Source: CCY15215 sp034932145
GTDB taxonomy: Bacteria; Cyanobacteriota; Cyanobacteriia; Cyanobacteriales; Spirulinaceae
NCBI RefSeq assembly: GCF_034932145.1
Contig: NZ_JAYGHV010000127.1
Location: 1 to 37,348 of the forward strand
Direction of reading: 5' to 3'
DNA: 37,348 bases
The translations under genes and the position numbers were made by a program. Below the pieces are notes generated by a model, which had not been told where the DNA came from, ran no database searches, and saw only the letters and a list, made by a program, of their open reading frames with translations. Below, in pieces: positions 23,298 through 31,874 of this stretch (the first letter of the stretch is position 1; every line of letters begins with the position of its first letter).

Positions 23298-24725
23298 ATG
23301 AGTCACCAAAAACAACCAATCACAAACATGAAAGCACATATTATTGGACTGGGGCGATCGGGGATAGCTGCTGCACATTTATTAAAGCAACAAGGATGGG
23401 AGGTTGAGTTAGGCGATCGCGGTACTTCTCCGGATTTACAATCTTTACAAGAAACCCTAGAAAAGGAAGGAATAACTGTTAAATTGGGCTATACTTTAAC
23501 TCTCGATCATCCTCCCGATCTGATTGTCGTTAGTCCTGGGGTTCCTTGGGATACTCCTATGTTAGTTGAGGCCAGAGAAAAGGCGATCGATACCATTGGC
23601 GAAATGGAACTCGCTTGGCGGTTTTTAAAAACTTCTCCTTGGGTCGGAATTACTGGAACAAATGGCAAAACAACCACAACTGCTTTGATTGCAGCTATCT
23701 TTAAAGAAGCGGGATTAAATGCCCCTGCTTGTGGTAATATTGGCCGTGCTGCTTGTGAATTAGGATTAAAGGAGAAACAAACCTTAAACCCCAATGCTTA
23801 CGATTGGATTATTGCGGAAATTAGCAGTTATCAAATCGAATCTTCGCGAGAAATTGCCCCTAAAATTGGTATTTGGACAACTTTTACTCCCGATCATTTA
23901 GCGCGTCACTATACCCTAGATAATTACTATCAAATTAAAGCCTCGCTTTTAAATCGTTCTCAACAACAAATTTTTAATGGCGACGATCCTTACTTGCGAA
24001 ATGTGGGACTTGAAGACTGGAAAAATGCCTATTGGACGAGTGTTTTAGGAAAAGAAAAATTATTATGCGATCGCGATCGCGGTATTTATATTGAAGAAGG
24101 TTGGATCGTTGCGTTTCAAGAGCAAATTGCTCCCATAAACTCCTTGAAAATGTTAGGAGATCATAACTTACAAAATCTCTTACTCGCCGTCGGTGCCGCA
24201 CGTTTAGCAGGTATTGAAAAGGAGGCGATCGCCACAGCAATTGCTCAATTTCCCGGTGTTTCTCATCGTCTCGAATCGATTTGCACTCATGCTAATGTGA
24301 CTTTTATTAATGATAGCAAAGCAACCAATTATGATGCGGCGGAAGTGGGTTTAAATGCTGTTCCTGATGAAACTATTTTAATTGCTGGAGGAGAAGCAAA
24401 AACAGGAGATGATACTGCATGGATCGAAGCGATTAAACGCAAAGCAAAAGCTGTTTTATTGATTGGAGATGCAGCATCTATTTTTAGTCAGCGCTTGCAA
24501 GAAAATAACTACGAAGCAGGGGAGATTGTGGAAACTATGGATAAGGCAGTAATGCGAGGATTTGAGTTAGCAAAACAGCACAATATTTCTACAGTATTAC
24601 TCTCTCCTGCTTGTGCAAGTTTTGACCAATATCAAAGTTTTGAACATCGGGGAGATCATTTTCGAGAACTATGTTTGGCAATGCAAAGCGATCGCGCTAA
24701 TATAGTAAAATTAAATATAATCTAA
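23298..24725 (+). CDS. murD: UDP-N-acetylmuramoyl-L-alanine:D-glutamate ligase
   Basis: Adds D-glutamate to UDP-MurNAc-L-Ala in peptidoglycan synthesis, using ATP in the cytoplasm. It has 475 residues: an N-terminal Rossmann domain (HIIGLGRSG, about 14-22), a central ATPase domain with the P-loop GITGTNGKTTTT (about 118-129) and the C-terminal ligase domain with HRLE, NDSKATN and LLSPACASFDQY. The ATG at 23298 is six bases after glyS; an ATG ten codons later (23328) matches the usual family N-terminus better and could be the real start. It is convergent with the toxin gene. Confidence 0.96.
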   Translation: MSHQKQPITNMKAHIIGLGRSGIAAAHLLKQQGWEVELGDRGTSPDLQSLQETLEKEGITVKLGYTLTLDHPPDLIVVSPGVPWDTPMLVEAREKAIDTIGEMELAWRFLKTSPWVGITGTNGKTTTTALIAAIFKEAGLNAPACGNIGRAACELGLKEKQTLNPNAYDWIIAEISSYQIESSREIAPKIGIWTTFTPDHLARHYTLDNYYQIKASLLNRSQQQIFNGDDPYLRNVGLEDWKNAYWTSVLGKEKLLCDRDRGIYIEEGWIVAFQEQIAPINSLKMLGDHNLQNLLLAVGAARLAGIEKEAIATAIAQFPGVSHRLESICTHANVTFINDSKATNYDAAEVGLNAVPDETILIAGGEAKTGDDTAWIEAIKRKAKAVLLIGDAASIFSQRLQENNYEAGEIVETMDKAVMRGFELAKQHNISTVLLSPACASFDQYQSFEHRGDHFRELCLAMQSDRANIVKLNII

Positions 24726-24743
24726 ATTGAATTGCTCAGAGAA

Positions 24744-25010
24744 TTACTCATAGTGCGTCCACATTCTAATGATTTTTATTGTCTGTTCTGATTCTAATAT
24801 TTGATAAATTAAGCGATGTTGAATATTAATCCTTCTAGAATAGTATCCTTGTAAATCGCCAGTTAGTTTTTCATAAGTTGGATAGGGGTCATAGGGATTT
24901 TTCTTGATTACATCAAGGAGCTTATTCACTTGCTTACCGAGTCCCGATGATGCAATTTTTTTAGCATCTTTGACTGCCTGTTTAGTAAACAATAATTGCC
25001 ACTCATCCAT
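24744..25010 (-). CDS. Txe/YoeB-family toxin
   Basis: An 88-residue ribosome-dependent mRNA endonuclease of the RelE superfamily. The family features are present: the helical N-terminus (LLFTKQAVKDAKKI), PTYEKLTGDLQGYYSRR with catalytic-type Glu47, then INIQHRLIY (Arg66) and the end RMWTHYE, with His86 and Tyr87 in the expected C-terminal position. It starts inside the last codons of the antitoxin gene (8-base overlap), the standard translational coupling. Free toxin would cut mRNA at the ribosomal A site; the upstream antitoxin neutralises it. Confidence 0.9.
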   Translation of the reverse strand: MDEWQLLFTKQAVKDAKKIASSGLGKQVNKLLDVIKKNPYDPYPTYEKLTGDLQGYYSRRINIQHRLIYQILESEQTIKIIRMWTHYE

Positions 25011-25263
25011 TTAAAATCCCCCTAACTATTGATTCCTCAACACAATCCTTTAATGAAGTATTTCCGCCTTGTTTTATTGATTTAGTCATTTCGGGAATAG
25101 ATTGCAAGTAAAGTGTTTCTTGGAGAGCATTCCAATCTTTTTCAGAAATCAAAATAGCATTTCCTTTTTCTCCTTTTAATAAAATTGGTCGATCGCTTTC
25201 AACAGCGCGATCGACTAATTCATCAATTTTTTTTGTATCTTCATTAACTGCGATTGTTTCCAT
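25003..25263 (-). CDS. Phd/YefM-family antitoxin
   Basis: An 86-residue antitoxin paired with the YoeB-like toxin. The N-terminal Phd/YefM DNA-binding fold is recognisable (METIAVNEDTKKIDELVDRA, then DRPILLKGEKGNAILISEKDW). The C-terminal part (ESIVRGILNG region) should wrap the toxin. Such antitoxins, with the toxin, repress their own promoter; no clear operator palindrome was identified upstream. The antitoxin-first order and the overlap are typical. Confidence 0.9.
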   Translation of the reverse strand: METIAVNEDTKKIDELVDRAVESDRPILLKGEKGNAILISEKDWNALQETLYLQSIPEMTKSIKQGGNTSLKDCVEESIVRGILNG

Positions 25264-25397
25264 TTTGCCTTATGATTGTATTCGTATTTGAACCAGTCAC
25301 TTCCAGTATAGCAGCTAAAGGAAATTAAGTCGTCACGTTAACCGCAGACCAAATTCCCCCTCTCAGTTTGGAAAATTGTGAAGAATAAAGGCTATTT

Positions 25398-26276
25398 TCA
25401 GAGAAGAAATTCTAAACTAATTCCGACGCGACTATCTTTTTCACCTCGAGAATTTTGCTTTTGTAGGTCAGTAGAAAGACGAAATTGAGGTGTTAGTGCA
25501 TAGCCAATTGATAAGGTTGTAATTCCCACTTCTTCACTGCTACCGGGAGAAACAAAAGTTTGCGATAAAGAAATATCTCCCGCGCCTCGACTTGATGCTA
25601 AAATTGCTTTAACGCCGATATTAAGGCCATCGGTCTGAAAATTATTAGTAGTAATGTTGCGATAACCAACAACGGGAGCAATATTAAAAGCACTACCTAA
25701 AGGTAGAATATAATAGCGAAAATCTCCTCCCCATGTTTCGCGATCGCCGGAAAAAGTCCCTTGATATTCTCCACTTACAGTTAAACCTGTTTCCCCTAAA
25801 AACACATCTTCTATGCCAATATTCCAGCCTCCTTGATGATTTGTAGAAGGAAAGTGAGAATACCCCAAACGAATTCGAGAACGAAAAACTGGATCGTTAC
25901 GAATCTCTTCTAAAACGTCGGGAATTTCTTCTAACCAACGCTGTAAAACGGGACTTTCTTCGATAATTTGTGGGTCTAAATCTAAATTTTCTGCTGTAGG
26001 AATTGTGGTCTGATTCTGCTGTGAAATTAACTCGCGATCGCCTCTCTCTTCTAATCCTGTAATGGTCACTTCGGTTTCGGGAAAACTCATATTTGTTACC
26101 GTTGGCGCGATCGCGGTAATATCTATTGTGGTACTTGTTGATAAATTTGCGACGGAAGTGGTTACAATGGGAGGAAGTTCGCCCCTTGCTGACTCGCTAA
26201 CCAGTGCATGACCGCTCAAAAGTCCTATACTGAGGGAAGTTGCTTTCAAGAGATGGGAGGGGTTTATAGTTGGCAT
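25398..26276 (-). CDS. Predicted outer-membrane beta-barrel-like protein
   Basis: A 292-residue exported protein of unknown function. A hydrophobic N-terminal segment (LLKATSLSIGLLSGHALVSESARG) acts as a signal peptide. Residues 30-130 are low complexity and Thr/Glu-rich with a short helical part (PVLQRWLEEIPDVLEEI). The last 160 residues alternate polar and hydrophobic residues in strands with Gly/Asn turns and end in SLEFLL, all suggestive of a small outer-membrane barrel. No porin family could be named. Its 5' side carries paired hairpin repeats. Confidence 0.6.
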   Translation of the reverse strand: MPTINPSHLLKATSLSIGLLSGHALVSESARGELPPIVTTSVANLSTSTTIDITAIAPTVTNMSFPETEVTITGLEERGDRELISQQNQTTIPTAENLDLDPQIIEESPVLQRWLEEIPDVLEEIRNDPVFRSRIRLGYSHFPSTNHQGGWNIGIEDVFLGETGLTVSGEYQGTFSGDRETWGGDFRYYILPLGSAFNIAPVVGYRNITTNNFQTDGLNIGVKAILASSRGAGDISLSQTFVSPGSSEEVGITTLSIGYALTPQFRLSTDLQKQNSRGEKDSRVGISLEFLL

Positions 26277-26322
26277 GAAGGAACAAATAAGCGATAGAAA
26301 CTCTTAGTATAGCCAGATCCGC

Positions 26323-26370
26323 CAGGGATTGAAATCCCTGTCTCATACAAAAAATCCATTGAAATGGATT
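26323..26370. repeat. Paired hairpins sharing a TGAA loop
   Basis: CAGGGAT-TGAA-ATCCCTG (26323-26340) and AATCCAT-TGAA-ATGGATT (26353-26370) lie 12 bases apart, joined by TCTCATACAAAA. This double hairpin looks like a dispersed palindromic element between divergent genes; a related fragment is near 11852-11873. Confidence 0.7.
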
Positions 26371-26429
26371 AGGATTATTGCGATAGTACTTGCCCACAAA
26401 AAATCCTTGACAGACCACCAGTATAGCGC

Positions 26430-27650
26430 ATGAAAAAATACTCTCTTCTCATTCGATTTTTGGCTTTAACCGTTGTGGCGATCGCAGGGGGATGTAGTTG
26501 TGCGAGTATTGCCTCAGATGATTCTCTCATTTCGATGTTTGATTCGTCTACAACTGAGTGTAATCTTCCCACTAATTTTTTGACATTTGCGGGGGGTGGA
26601 TCGCCGCGCAATAATGAAATTGCCCTCGAGAAAAATGCCCTCTATTTTCAACGTACTTTGCAAGAATTAGGACAGAATGTATCTGAAGCAAATATCTTTT
26701 TTGCGAATGGGAATAGTGGTGAAGCAACAGTACGTTATATTGATGAACAAGGACGACAGCAGTTTAAAGTTCCTCAGATTCCTCATTTACGCGGGGCTTC
26801 AACATTAGGTAATTTTCAATACTGGATGCAGCAAGAAGGCGATCGCGCTAATAAACAGCCACTTTTCTTTTATTTTACAGGTCACGGTCTTCCCGATGAA
26901 ATTCTCCTTTGGGGAGGATATAATCTCACCTTAAAAAACTTTTCTCAGCAACTCGATCTCCTCCCAGTTAATACTCCGGTAACGACGGTTATGGCACAAT
27001 GTTTTGCGGGGTCTTTTGCGGATTTTATCTATCAAGATGGCGATCGCACTAAACCGCTTTCTCCTCAAACTCGATGCGGTTTTTTTGCTACTATTCGGAC
27101 TCGTCCTTCCGTAGGTTGTACTCCAGAGGTAGATGAGTCGGATTATAAAGATTATAGTTCCAGTTTCTTTGCGGGTTTAAGCGGGCGATCGCGCACGGGA
27201 GAACTCGTTCCTTCTGCGGATTATAATCAAGATGGGATCGTTTCTTATAATGAAGCCCACGCCTTTTCTAAGGTAGATATGCAAACAATGGATATGCCTA
27301 TTTCTACCCTAGAAACATGGCTACAAGAACAGATGACAACGAGGGAACAATCGCAAGTTTTAGGCCAAACTATTGAAAATACTCTCATAACAGCACGTCC
27401 AGAACAAGCCTATGTAATTCAGACAATTTCCCAACGTTTTAATTTTGATCTCCAACAGTCTTATCGTAAAAATATCCGCCGCGTTCCTCAATCTTTACGG
27501 GACAGTGATGAAATAACAATAGCATATTTAATGCGCTTACGCATGGAATTACTCAATATTGCTCAAGAAAAAAAAGTGCGAGAAAGTGACAATGAAACGG
27601 CGATCGCAATTCTCGATCGCCTACTTCATTGCGAACAAAGTTCCTGGTAA
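26430..27650 (+). CDS. Caspase-fold (clan CD) lipoprotein with EF-hand-like loop
   Basis: A 406-residue predicted lipoprotein with lipobox AIAGGC (Cys22). The C13/C14-like cysteine peptidase core shows the catalytic His in FYFTGHG (His152) and Cys in TTVMAQCFAGSF (Cys191), the order and spacing expected for legumain/caspase-type enzymes. Downstream, DYNQDGIVSYNE (264-275) fits an EF-hand calcium loop. The C-terminal 130 residues are helical and unassigned. The combination suggests a calcium-responsive surface or periplasmic peptidase, which is inference. AEC permease follows after 22 bases. Substrate unknown. Confidence 0.75.
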   Translation: MKKYSLLIRFLALTVVAIAGGCSCASIASDDSLISMFDSSTTECNLPTNFLTFAGGGSPRNNEIALEKNALYFQRTLQELGQNVSEANIFFANGNSGEATVRYIDEQGRQQFKVPQIPHLRGASTLGNFQYWMQQEGDRANKQPLFFYFTGHGLPDEILLWGGYNLTLKNFSQQLDLLPVNTPVTTVMAQCFAGSFADFIYQDGDRTKPLSPQTRCGFFATIRTRPSVGCTPEVDESDYKDYSSSFFAGLSGRSRTGELVPSADYNQDGIVSYNEAHAFSKVDMQTMDMPISTLETWLQEQMTTREQSQVLGQTIENTLITARPEQAYVIQTISQRFNFDLQQSYRKNIRRVPQSLRDSDEITIAYLMRLRMELLNIAQEKKVRESDNETAIAILDRLLHCEQSSW

Positions 27651-27672
27651 ATAGTCATGCGTAATTGATAAT

Positions 27673-28593
27673 ATGTCTTTATTGTTGGGTCTTTACCTGA
27701 AACTGGTTAGTGGTGTATTAGTGGGCTGGATTTTAGGGAAAATATTACCGCCAAAAGTGCCTAAAGCGATCGGTGTTTTCTTATTTTGGATTGGTGTTCC
27801 TTTGAGTATGATAATCTTTTTACGTGGTGCAGATTTATCGGGAGGAATTTGGCTTTCTCCTTTGTTAGCTTGGCTGGCAATTATATCTGGTGCAATTTTA
27901 GCACGAGGCTGGATTTACTTTCAAACTCCAGACTGGAATCTAGGGACCCAAGGAAGTTTTATTTTTGCTTCTATGTTTGGTAATACAGGTTATCTCGGTT
28001 ATCCGATTATACTTGCATTAACCGGGGAAAAATATTTTGCTTGGGCAATATTTTACGACCTTTTTGGTACAACATTAGGTGCCTATGGTTTGGGGGGAAT
28101 CTTTGCTAACTTTTTTAGCGAACATCGCGTTAAAACAACCTTTAAAGACTTGCTTTTGTCTGCGATCGCGAAACCGATTTGGTGGGCATTTGCTTTTAGT
28201 TTATGGTTTCGTCAAATTGCACTTTCTCCACCTGTAGAAATGACTTTAGTGCGAGTAGGTTGGTGTATTATTGGCCTCTCTTTAATCTTAATTGGAATGC
28301 GTTTAAGCCAACTCAAAGCATGGCAAAAATGGCGATCGGTTTCGGCAGGTTTAATCGTAAAAATGCTCTGTGTTCCCCTTCTTTTTGGCTTTATATTAGG
28401 ACTATGGGGTGTTTCCGACAGTTTACAACTCGTTCTGGTTTTACAAGTTGCTATGCCTCCAGCTTTTGCAACCTTAGTAGTTGCGGAAACCTACGATTTA
28501 GATCGGGAAATTGCGGTTAGTTCGATCGCGATCGGTTCTCTCTCTTTACTGGTAACGTTACCGCTTTGGATTCTTTTATTTGGTAATGGGTAA
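27673..28593 (+). CDS. AEC family transporter (auxin efflux carrier-like)
   Basis: A 306-residue integral membrane protein with about ten hydrophobic segments, a break around the middle (PDWNLGTQGSF), and the family-typical N-terminus VLVGWILGKILPP and later GNTGYLGYPI. AEC proteins export small organic acids, amino acids or similar solutes; the substrate here is not predictable. The start ATG at 27673 is 22 bases after the caspase-fold gene, possibly the same transcript. It is convergent with the glycosyltransferase. Confidence 0.85.
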   Translation: MSLLLGLYLKLVSGVLVGWILGKILPPKVPKAIGVFLFWIGVPLSMIIFLRGADLSGGIWLSPLLAWLAIISGAILARGWIYFQTPDWNLGTQGSFIFASMFGNTGYLGYPIILALTGEKYFAWAIFYDLFGTTLGAYGLGGIFANFFSEHRVKTTFKDLLLSAIAKPIWWAFAFSLWFRQIALSPPVEMTLVRVGWCIIGLSLILIGMRLSQLKAWQKWRSVSAGLIVKMLCVPLLFGFILGLWGVSDSLQLVLVLQVAMPPAFATLVVAETYDLDREIAVSSIAIGSLSLLVTLPLWILLFGNG

Positions 28594-28606
28594 TTAACGA
28601 TCGATA

Positions 28607-29575
28607 TTAAGTTTTCTTGTGGAGAGATTGTCGCCAAAGATAAACAGGACTAATAATACTACTGCGAAGGAATTCCATTTCACAAGCAGCAACAATATCT
28701 TTATCTAAAACCTGACGATTTGTGATATAATAGGTTAAGGCTTTACGAATATCATTGCCCCATCCTAACGGAAAAAACACCAGTTTCTGCCAAGATTTAT
28801 AACGTAACATCCGAATATGATGTCTAGCTAATCCGGTACTTTTCATTAAGAAGATTAAATAGTCTTTAGTTAGGCGATCGCGGGGAATTTGATGTTCGAT
28901 TTCCATGTCAGGATTATACCAAATTTCCCAGTTTGCATTTTGAATATAGAGAATTGCTTCGAGGTCTTCACTATTGAGAATAGATTGACCAGAACGACCG
29001 CTTAAAAAAGGGCGATCGGGGACATTTTCCAGCCATGCTTTGCGTCGAACCACTAAGCCCGCAGAAGGAGGTAACATTTTCATTTGTGGGTGATAAATAT
29101 GCGCTTGATTTCCGCGTTCGGTAATGGCAAAAAAGCTGGCTATCCGATGAAAATTTTCTGGGGGTTCAACCTCATAATTACCGTGAATTTGACTGCCATA
29201 AGCCCCCGCTTGGGGATGTTCGCAGCCAAAAAGATAGGCAGATTTGAGCCAATTTAAGGCAGGAAGGGTATCATCATCGAGAAAACCTACTAATCTTCCT
29301 CTGGCTTCTTTAATGGCTTTAATTCGCGCAAAAGCGGCTCCTTGTTGTGTTTCTAAACAGTAGCGAATGGGTACATTATTAAACCCTGTATTTTCATGGC
29401 TTTGTACTACTTCTTTCAGATTATCTGTACTGTTATTATCAATGACTAAAACTTCCCAAGCAATATTTTCCACCTCGATCTGTTTTTTGAGGCGATCGAG
29501 AACTGCGGGTAAGCGCGTTGCACCGTTATAGGTGGGAATGGCAACGGTTATATCTAATTCATCAGTATTACTCAT
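28607..29575 (-). CDS. hpsE: Family 2 glycosyltransferase, HpsE-like
   Basis: A 323-residue GT-A-fold glycosyltransferase probably acting on an exopolysaccharide. The N-terminus VAIPTYNGATRLP, DNNSTDN and the metal-binding motif FLDDDT (Asp100-Asp102) are standard for family 2. Overall sequence matches my memory of HpsE, needed for hormogonium polysaccharide and gliding in filamentous cyanobacteria, so the name is tentative. The ATG at 29575 is chosen over an in-frame GTG at 29626, which would overlap the LysE gene. The gene follows LysE by about 20 bases and may be co-transcribed. Confidence 0.8.
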   Translation of the reverse strand: MSNTDELDITVAIPTYNGATRLPAVLDRLKKQIEVENIAWEVLVIDNNSTDNLKEVVQSHENTGFNNVPIRYCLETQQGAAFARIKAIKEARGRLVGFLDDDTLPALNWLKSAYLFGCEHPQAGAYGSQIHGNYEVEPPENFHRIASFFAITERGNQAHIYHPQMKMLPPSAGLVVRRKAWLENVPDRPFLSGRSGQSILNSEDLEAILYIQNANWEIWYNPDMEIEHQIPRDRLTKDYLIFLMKSTGLARHHIRMLRYKSWQKLVFFPLGWGNDIRKALTYYITNRQVLDKDIVAACEMEFLRSSIISPVYLWRQSLHKKT

Positions 29576-29594
29576 GGTTTGAGAAGAATTCAAT

Positions 29595-30203
29595 TTAGCG
29601 GGCTTCGGGTATAGCGAGACGGGCACCTAAACCGATGAAAATGGAGCCGGTTAACCAGCGTTGAAACTGCGATCGCCTTTGCAGCCAAGTGCTGGCTGTG
29701 CTGGCGATCAGGGCAGTGAGAATGAGACAAAGGGTGGACATGAGGATGAAAATTGCCCCAAGGGTGACGATCTGGAGGCTGATATTGCCGCGATCGCTGT
29801 TGATGAATTGGGGGAGAAAAGCGAGAAAAAAGAGGGCAACTTTGGGGTTGAGGACGTTGGAGAGAAAGCCTTGAAAAAAGGTAGTTTTAAGGTTGGCTTT
29901 GAGGGTGTTTTTAAGAGTGCTTTTTCTGCTTTTTTCAGTGAGAGTGAGAATACCTAGATAGATAAGATAGGCTGCCCCCACATATTTGACAGCATTGTAG
30001 GCGATCGCGGAGGTCATAAGGAGACTGGAGAGGCCGATCGCGGCAGTAAAGATATGAATGAGAATTCCAGCAGAGACACCAAAAGCTGAGACGATGCCGC
30101 TTTTTTGCCCTTGTGCGGTACTGCGGGCGATAACATAGAGCATATCGGGTCCAGGGGTGACAACGAGGGCGGCGGCGGCAACTAAAAAGAGAGGTAAGTT
30201 CAT
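29595..30203 (-). CDS. LysE/RhtB family amino-acid exporter
   Basis: A 202-residue membrane protein with six hydrophobic segments and the diagnostic VVTPGPDMLYVIARS at the N-terminus. It should export an amino acid or derivative from the cytoplasm; the substrate is unknown. The ATG at 30203 lies one base beyond the dndC stop codon, so dndC and this gene are adjacent and probably share a transcript, although functional linkage is not implied. HIP1 words reappear in this gene. Confidence 0.92.
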   Translation of the reverse strand: MNLPLFLVAAAALVVTPGPDMLYVIARSTAQGQKSGIVSAFGVSAGILIHIFTAAIGLSSLLMTSAIAYNAVKYVGAAYLIYLGILTLTEKSRKSTLKNTLKANLKTTFFQGFLSNVLNPKVALFFLAFLPQFINSDRGNISLQIVTLGAIFILMSTLCLILTALIASTASTWLQRRSQFQRWLTGSIFIGLGARLAIPEAR

Positions 30204-30204
30204 G

Positions 30205-31809
30205 TCAATTATCAATGTTAGATTTATTGGGGAATTTAAGGTCTGACCATTTTTGTTCTTGTGGTTCTGGAGATTGAGTGAGTTTTTGGAGTTTCTTTAC
30301 GTCGGCATTGGCGATCGCTTCTTTGATATCCCTTTGGTGGTAAGCGTTTTGGATAGCTTCTTCCCGCGATCGCGAACTGGTATCGAAGCACTTTTCAAGG
30401 TCGCTGAGGATGCCGCTACGACGGGATTTAGTGTAATATTGGCGTTCAATATCGATGAGTCGGGTAGTAAGTTCAAAGTGCATTTCATCTTCGTCGCACA
30501 GTTCTTCTAGGATACCCCATTCGTCGGCTCCAAGGAGGCTAGTTTCGGTTGCGGGGGTTTTATTGCGATCGTGGAAAGGTTCTCCGGTCACTTCTTGGTA
30601 TATTCGGGGTAAGCTATCATCAAATTCGTGTTTGTCCTCAAGCCAGATACGCCGAATTTCGCTCAATTCTTCGGGAGTAATGAGAGTAATATCTCGCATT
30701 TCTGGGGGTGCTGTTTGGCGAATTTGGGTTTGTGCTTCTAGAACTCGCTTTAGCCAATATTCCCTCCATTTTTTAGTATAAGGTCCAGGAATAGGTTCTA
30801 TTTTATCTTTTCCAAAAAGTTCTACTTTTCCATACATACGACGAAAATCGCGGCGTTTGCGATCATTTTTCATATCCAGTTCATTACGAATATCGAGAAG
30901 AATTTGCATCCATTCCTTCTCTTCATCATTTTGAATCATTGCCGTCATGGATTTATCTTGACTAACCATTGTACAAACCCAGCAACCAAATCGAGAATTA
31001 CCACAACTAGGAGTTGATGTATCGATAACTAACGGACATTCATTATCTGCTGTCGCACCTCGATACATAGTAAATAAATCCTTATTGCTATTTCCCCAAG
31101 GGTTCTGCCATTGATTTAAATACAACCAAACTTCATCCGTTTCCCAATCTTCAATCGGAGTGTATATTAAGGAATTAAGTAATTTTGAATTGGGACTCAA
31201 ATAGTTTCTAACTCTTTTTTTTTCATACTTTTCCATAGTAGCTGCACGTTTTGAACTTTCGGCTTTACGAATTCCTAAAACAAGTATTGTTTCACCATTA
31301 GTTCTAACCATATCTCTTATAAAACGATTAGCAGGATTGATTTTTAATCGTTCAGTACACCAGCGAAATTGATTGCGAGGGGCAGGATAGCCTTTTCCCA
31401 TCAGACATACCCAAAAAGTTTCTTTTACATCAGGATGAAGTAAATGAGGCTGAATTGGTATTTCTTGCTCGCGAGCGGTAATTTTTATATTCTGAAGTGA
31501 TTGGTTAACCCAAATCGAAACAAGAGGATTTTCAACAAGTGTGTCAGTTGATATAACATGAACTGTCTTTGTTCGTTTTGCGGCGGGTAAAGTAGCAAGA
31601 GCATACCAAATCAACTGAAGAACACAACTACTATCTTTCCCTCCAGAGAAACCGACAATCCAAGGAATAGAATCTAAACAATATAATTCTTGGATTTCAG
31701 TTGTTAGACTTTGTATCCTTTCTACAAATTCTTTAACTGTTCGTTTTTCATTTTGGTTGTTCAGTAAATTCAATTGATTTGTTAGTGTTTTCACTTTAGC
31801 TTTCTCCAT
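30205..31809 (-). CDS. dndC: DNA phosphorothioation sulfurtransferase-like protein DndC
   Basis: Adenylating PP-loop ATPase of the PAPS-reductase type. In the DndABCDE system, DndC works with the cysteine desulfurase DndA to supply sulfur for backbone phosphorothioation. Numbering from an in-frame TTG at 31821, the protein has SGGKDSS (59-65), HVISTDTLVENP, RWCTERLKINP, and a cysteine cluster Cys262, Cys273, Cys280, Cys283 (STPSCGNSRFGCWVC) for a [4Fe-4S] centre. The end HEFDDSLPRIYQEVTGEPF is family-typical. It is divergent from the GIY-YIG/DGQHR pair with 50 bases between. No dndD, dndE or dndA is in the window. ATG at 31809 is taken as the start. Confidence 0.9.
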   Translation of the reverse strand: MEKAKVKTLTNQLNLLNNQNEKRTVKEFVERIQSLTTEIQELYCLDSIPWIVGFSGGKDSSCVLQLIWYALATLPAAKRTKTVHVISTDTLVENPLVSIWVNQSLQNIKITAREQEIPIQPHLLHPDVKETFWVCLMGKGYPAPRNQFRWCTERLKINPANRFIRDMVRTNGETILVLGIRKAESSKRAATMEKYEKKRVRNYLSPNSKLLNSLIYTPIEDWETDEVWLYLNQWQNPWGNSNKDLFTMYRGATADNECPLVIDTSTPSCGNSRFGCWVCTMVSQDKSMTAMIQNDEEKEWMQILLDIRNELDMKNDRKRRDFRRMYGKVELFGKDKIEPIPGPYTKKWREYWLKRVLEAQTQIRQTAPPEMRDITLITPEELSEIRRIWLEDKHEFDDSLPRIYQEVTGEPFHDRNKTPATETSLLGADEWGILEELCDEDEMHFELTTRLIDIERQYYTKSRRSGILSDLEKCFDTSSRSREEAIQNAYHQRDIKEAIANADVKKLQKLTQSPEPQEQKWSDLKFPNKSNIDN

Positions 31810-31874
31810 TAAAATCCGCAAAATAAAGTTGTATTTTCTTAAGACTTACTTTCTTGTGATATTTTTTAAGTTTT
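31810..31874. promoter_or_regulatory. Short divergent promoter region of the dnd-like locus
   Basis: Only about 65 very AT-rich bases separate dndC from the rightward gene, so both promoters must overlap here. No clear palindrome was found. In Dnd systems DndB-type proteins can regulate such divergent promoters; this is inference. Confidence 0.35.

Noticed and set aside
29661..29957. Charged 98-residue rightward frame opposite lysE
   Set aside because: Antisense shadow of a clear LysE exporter; composition is driven by the membrane gene on the other strand.
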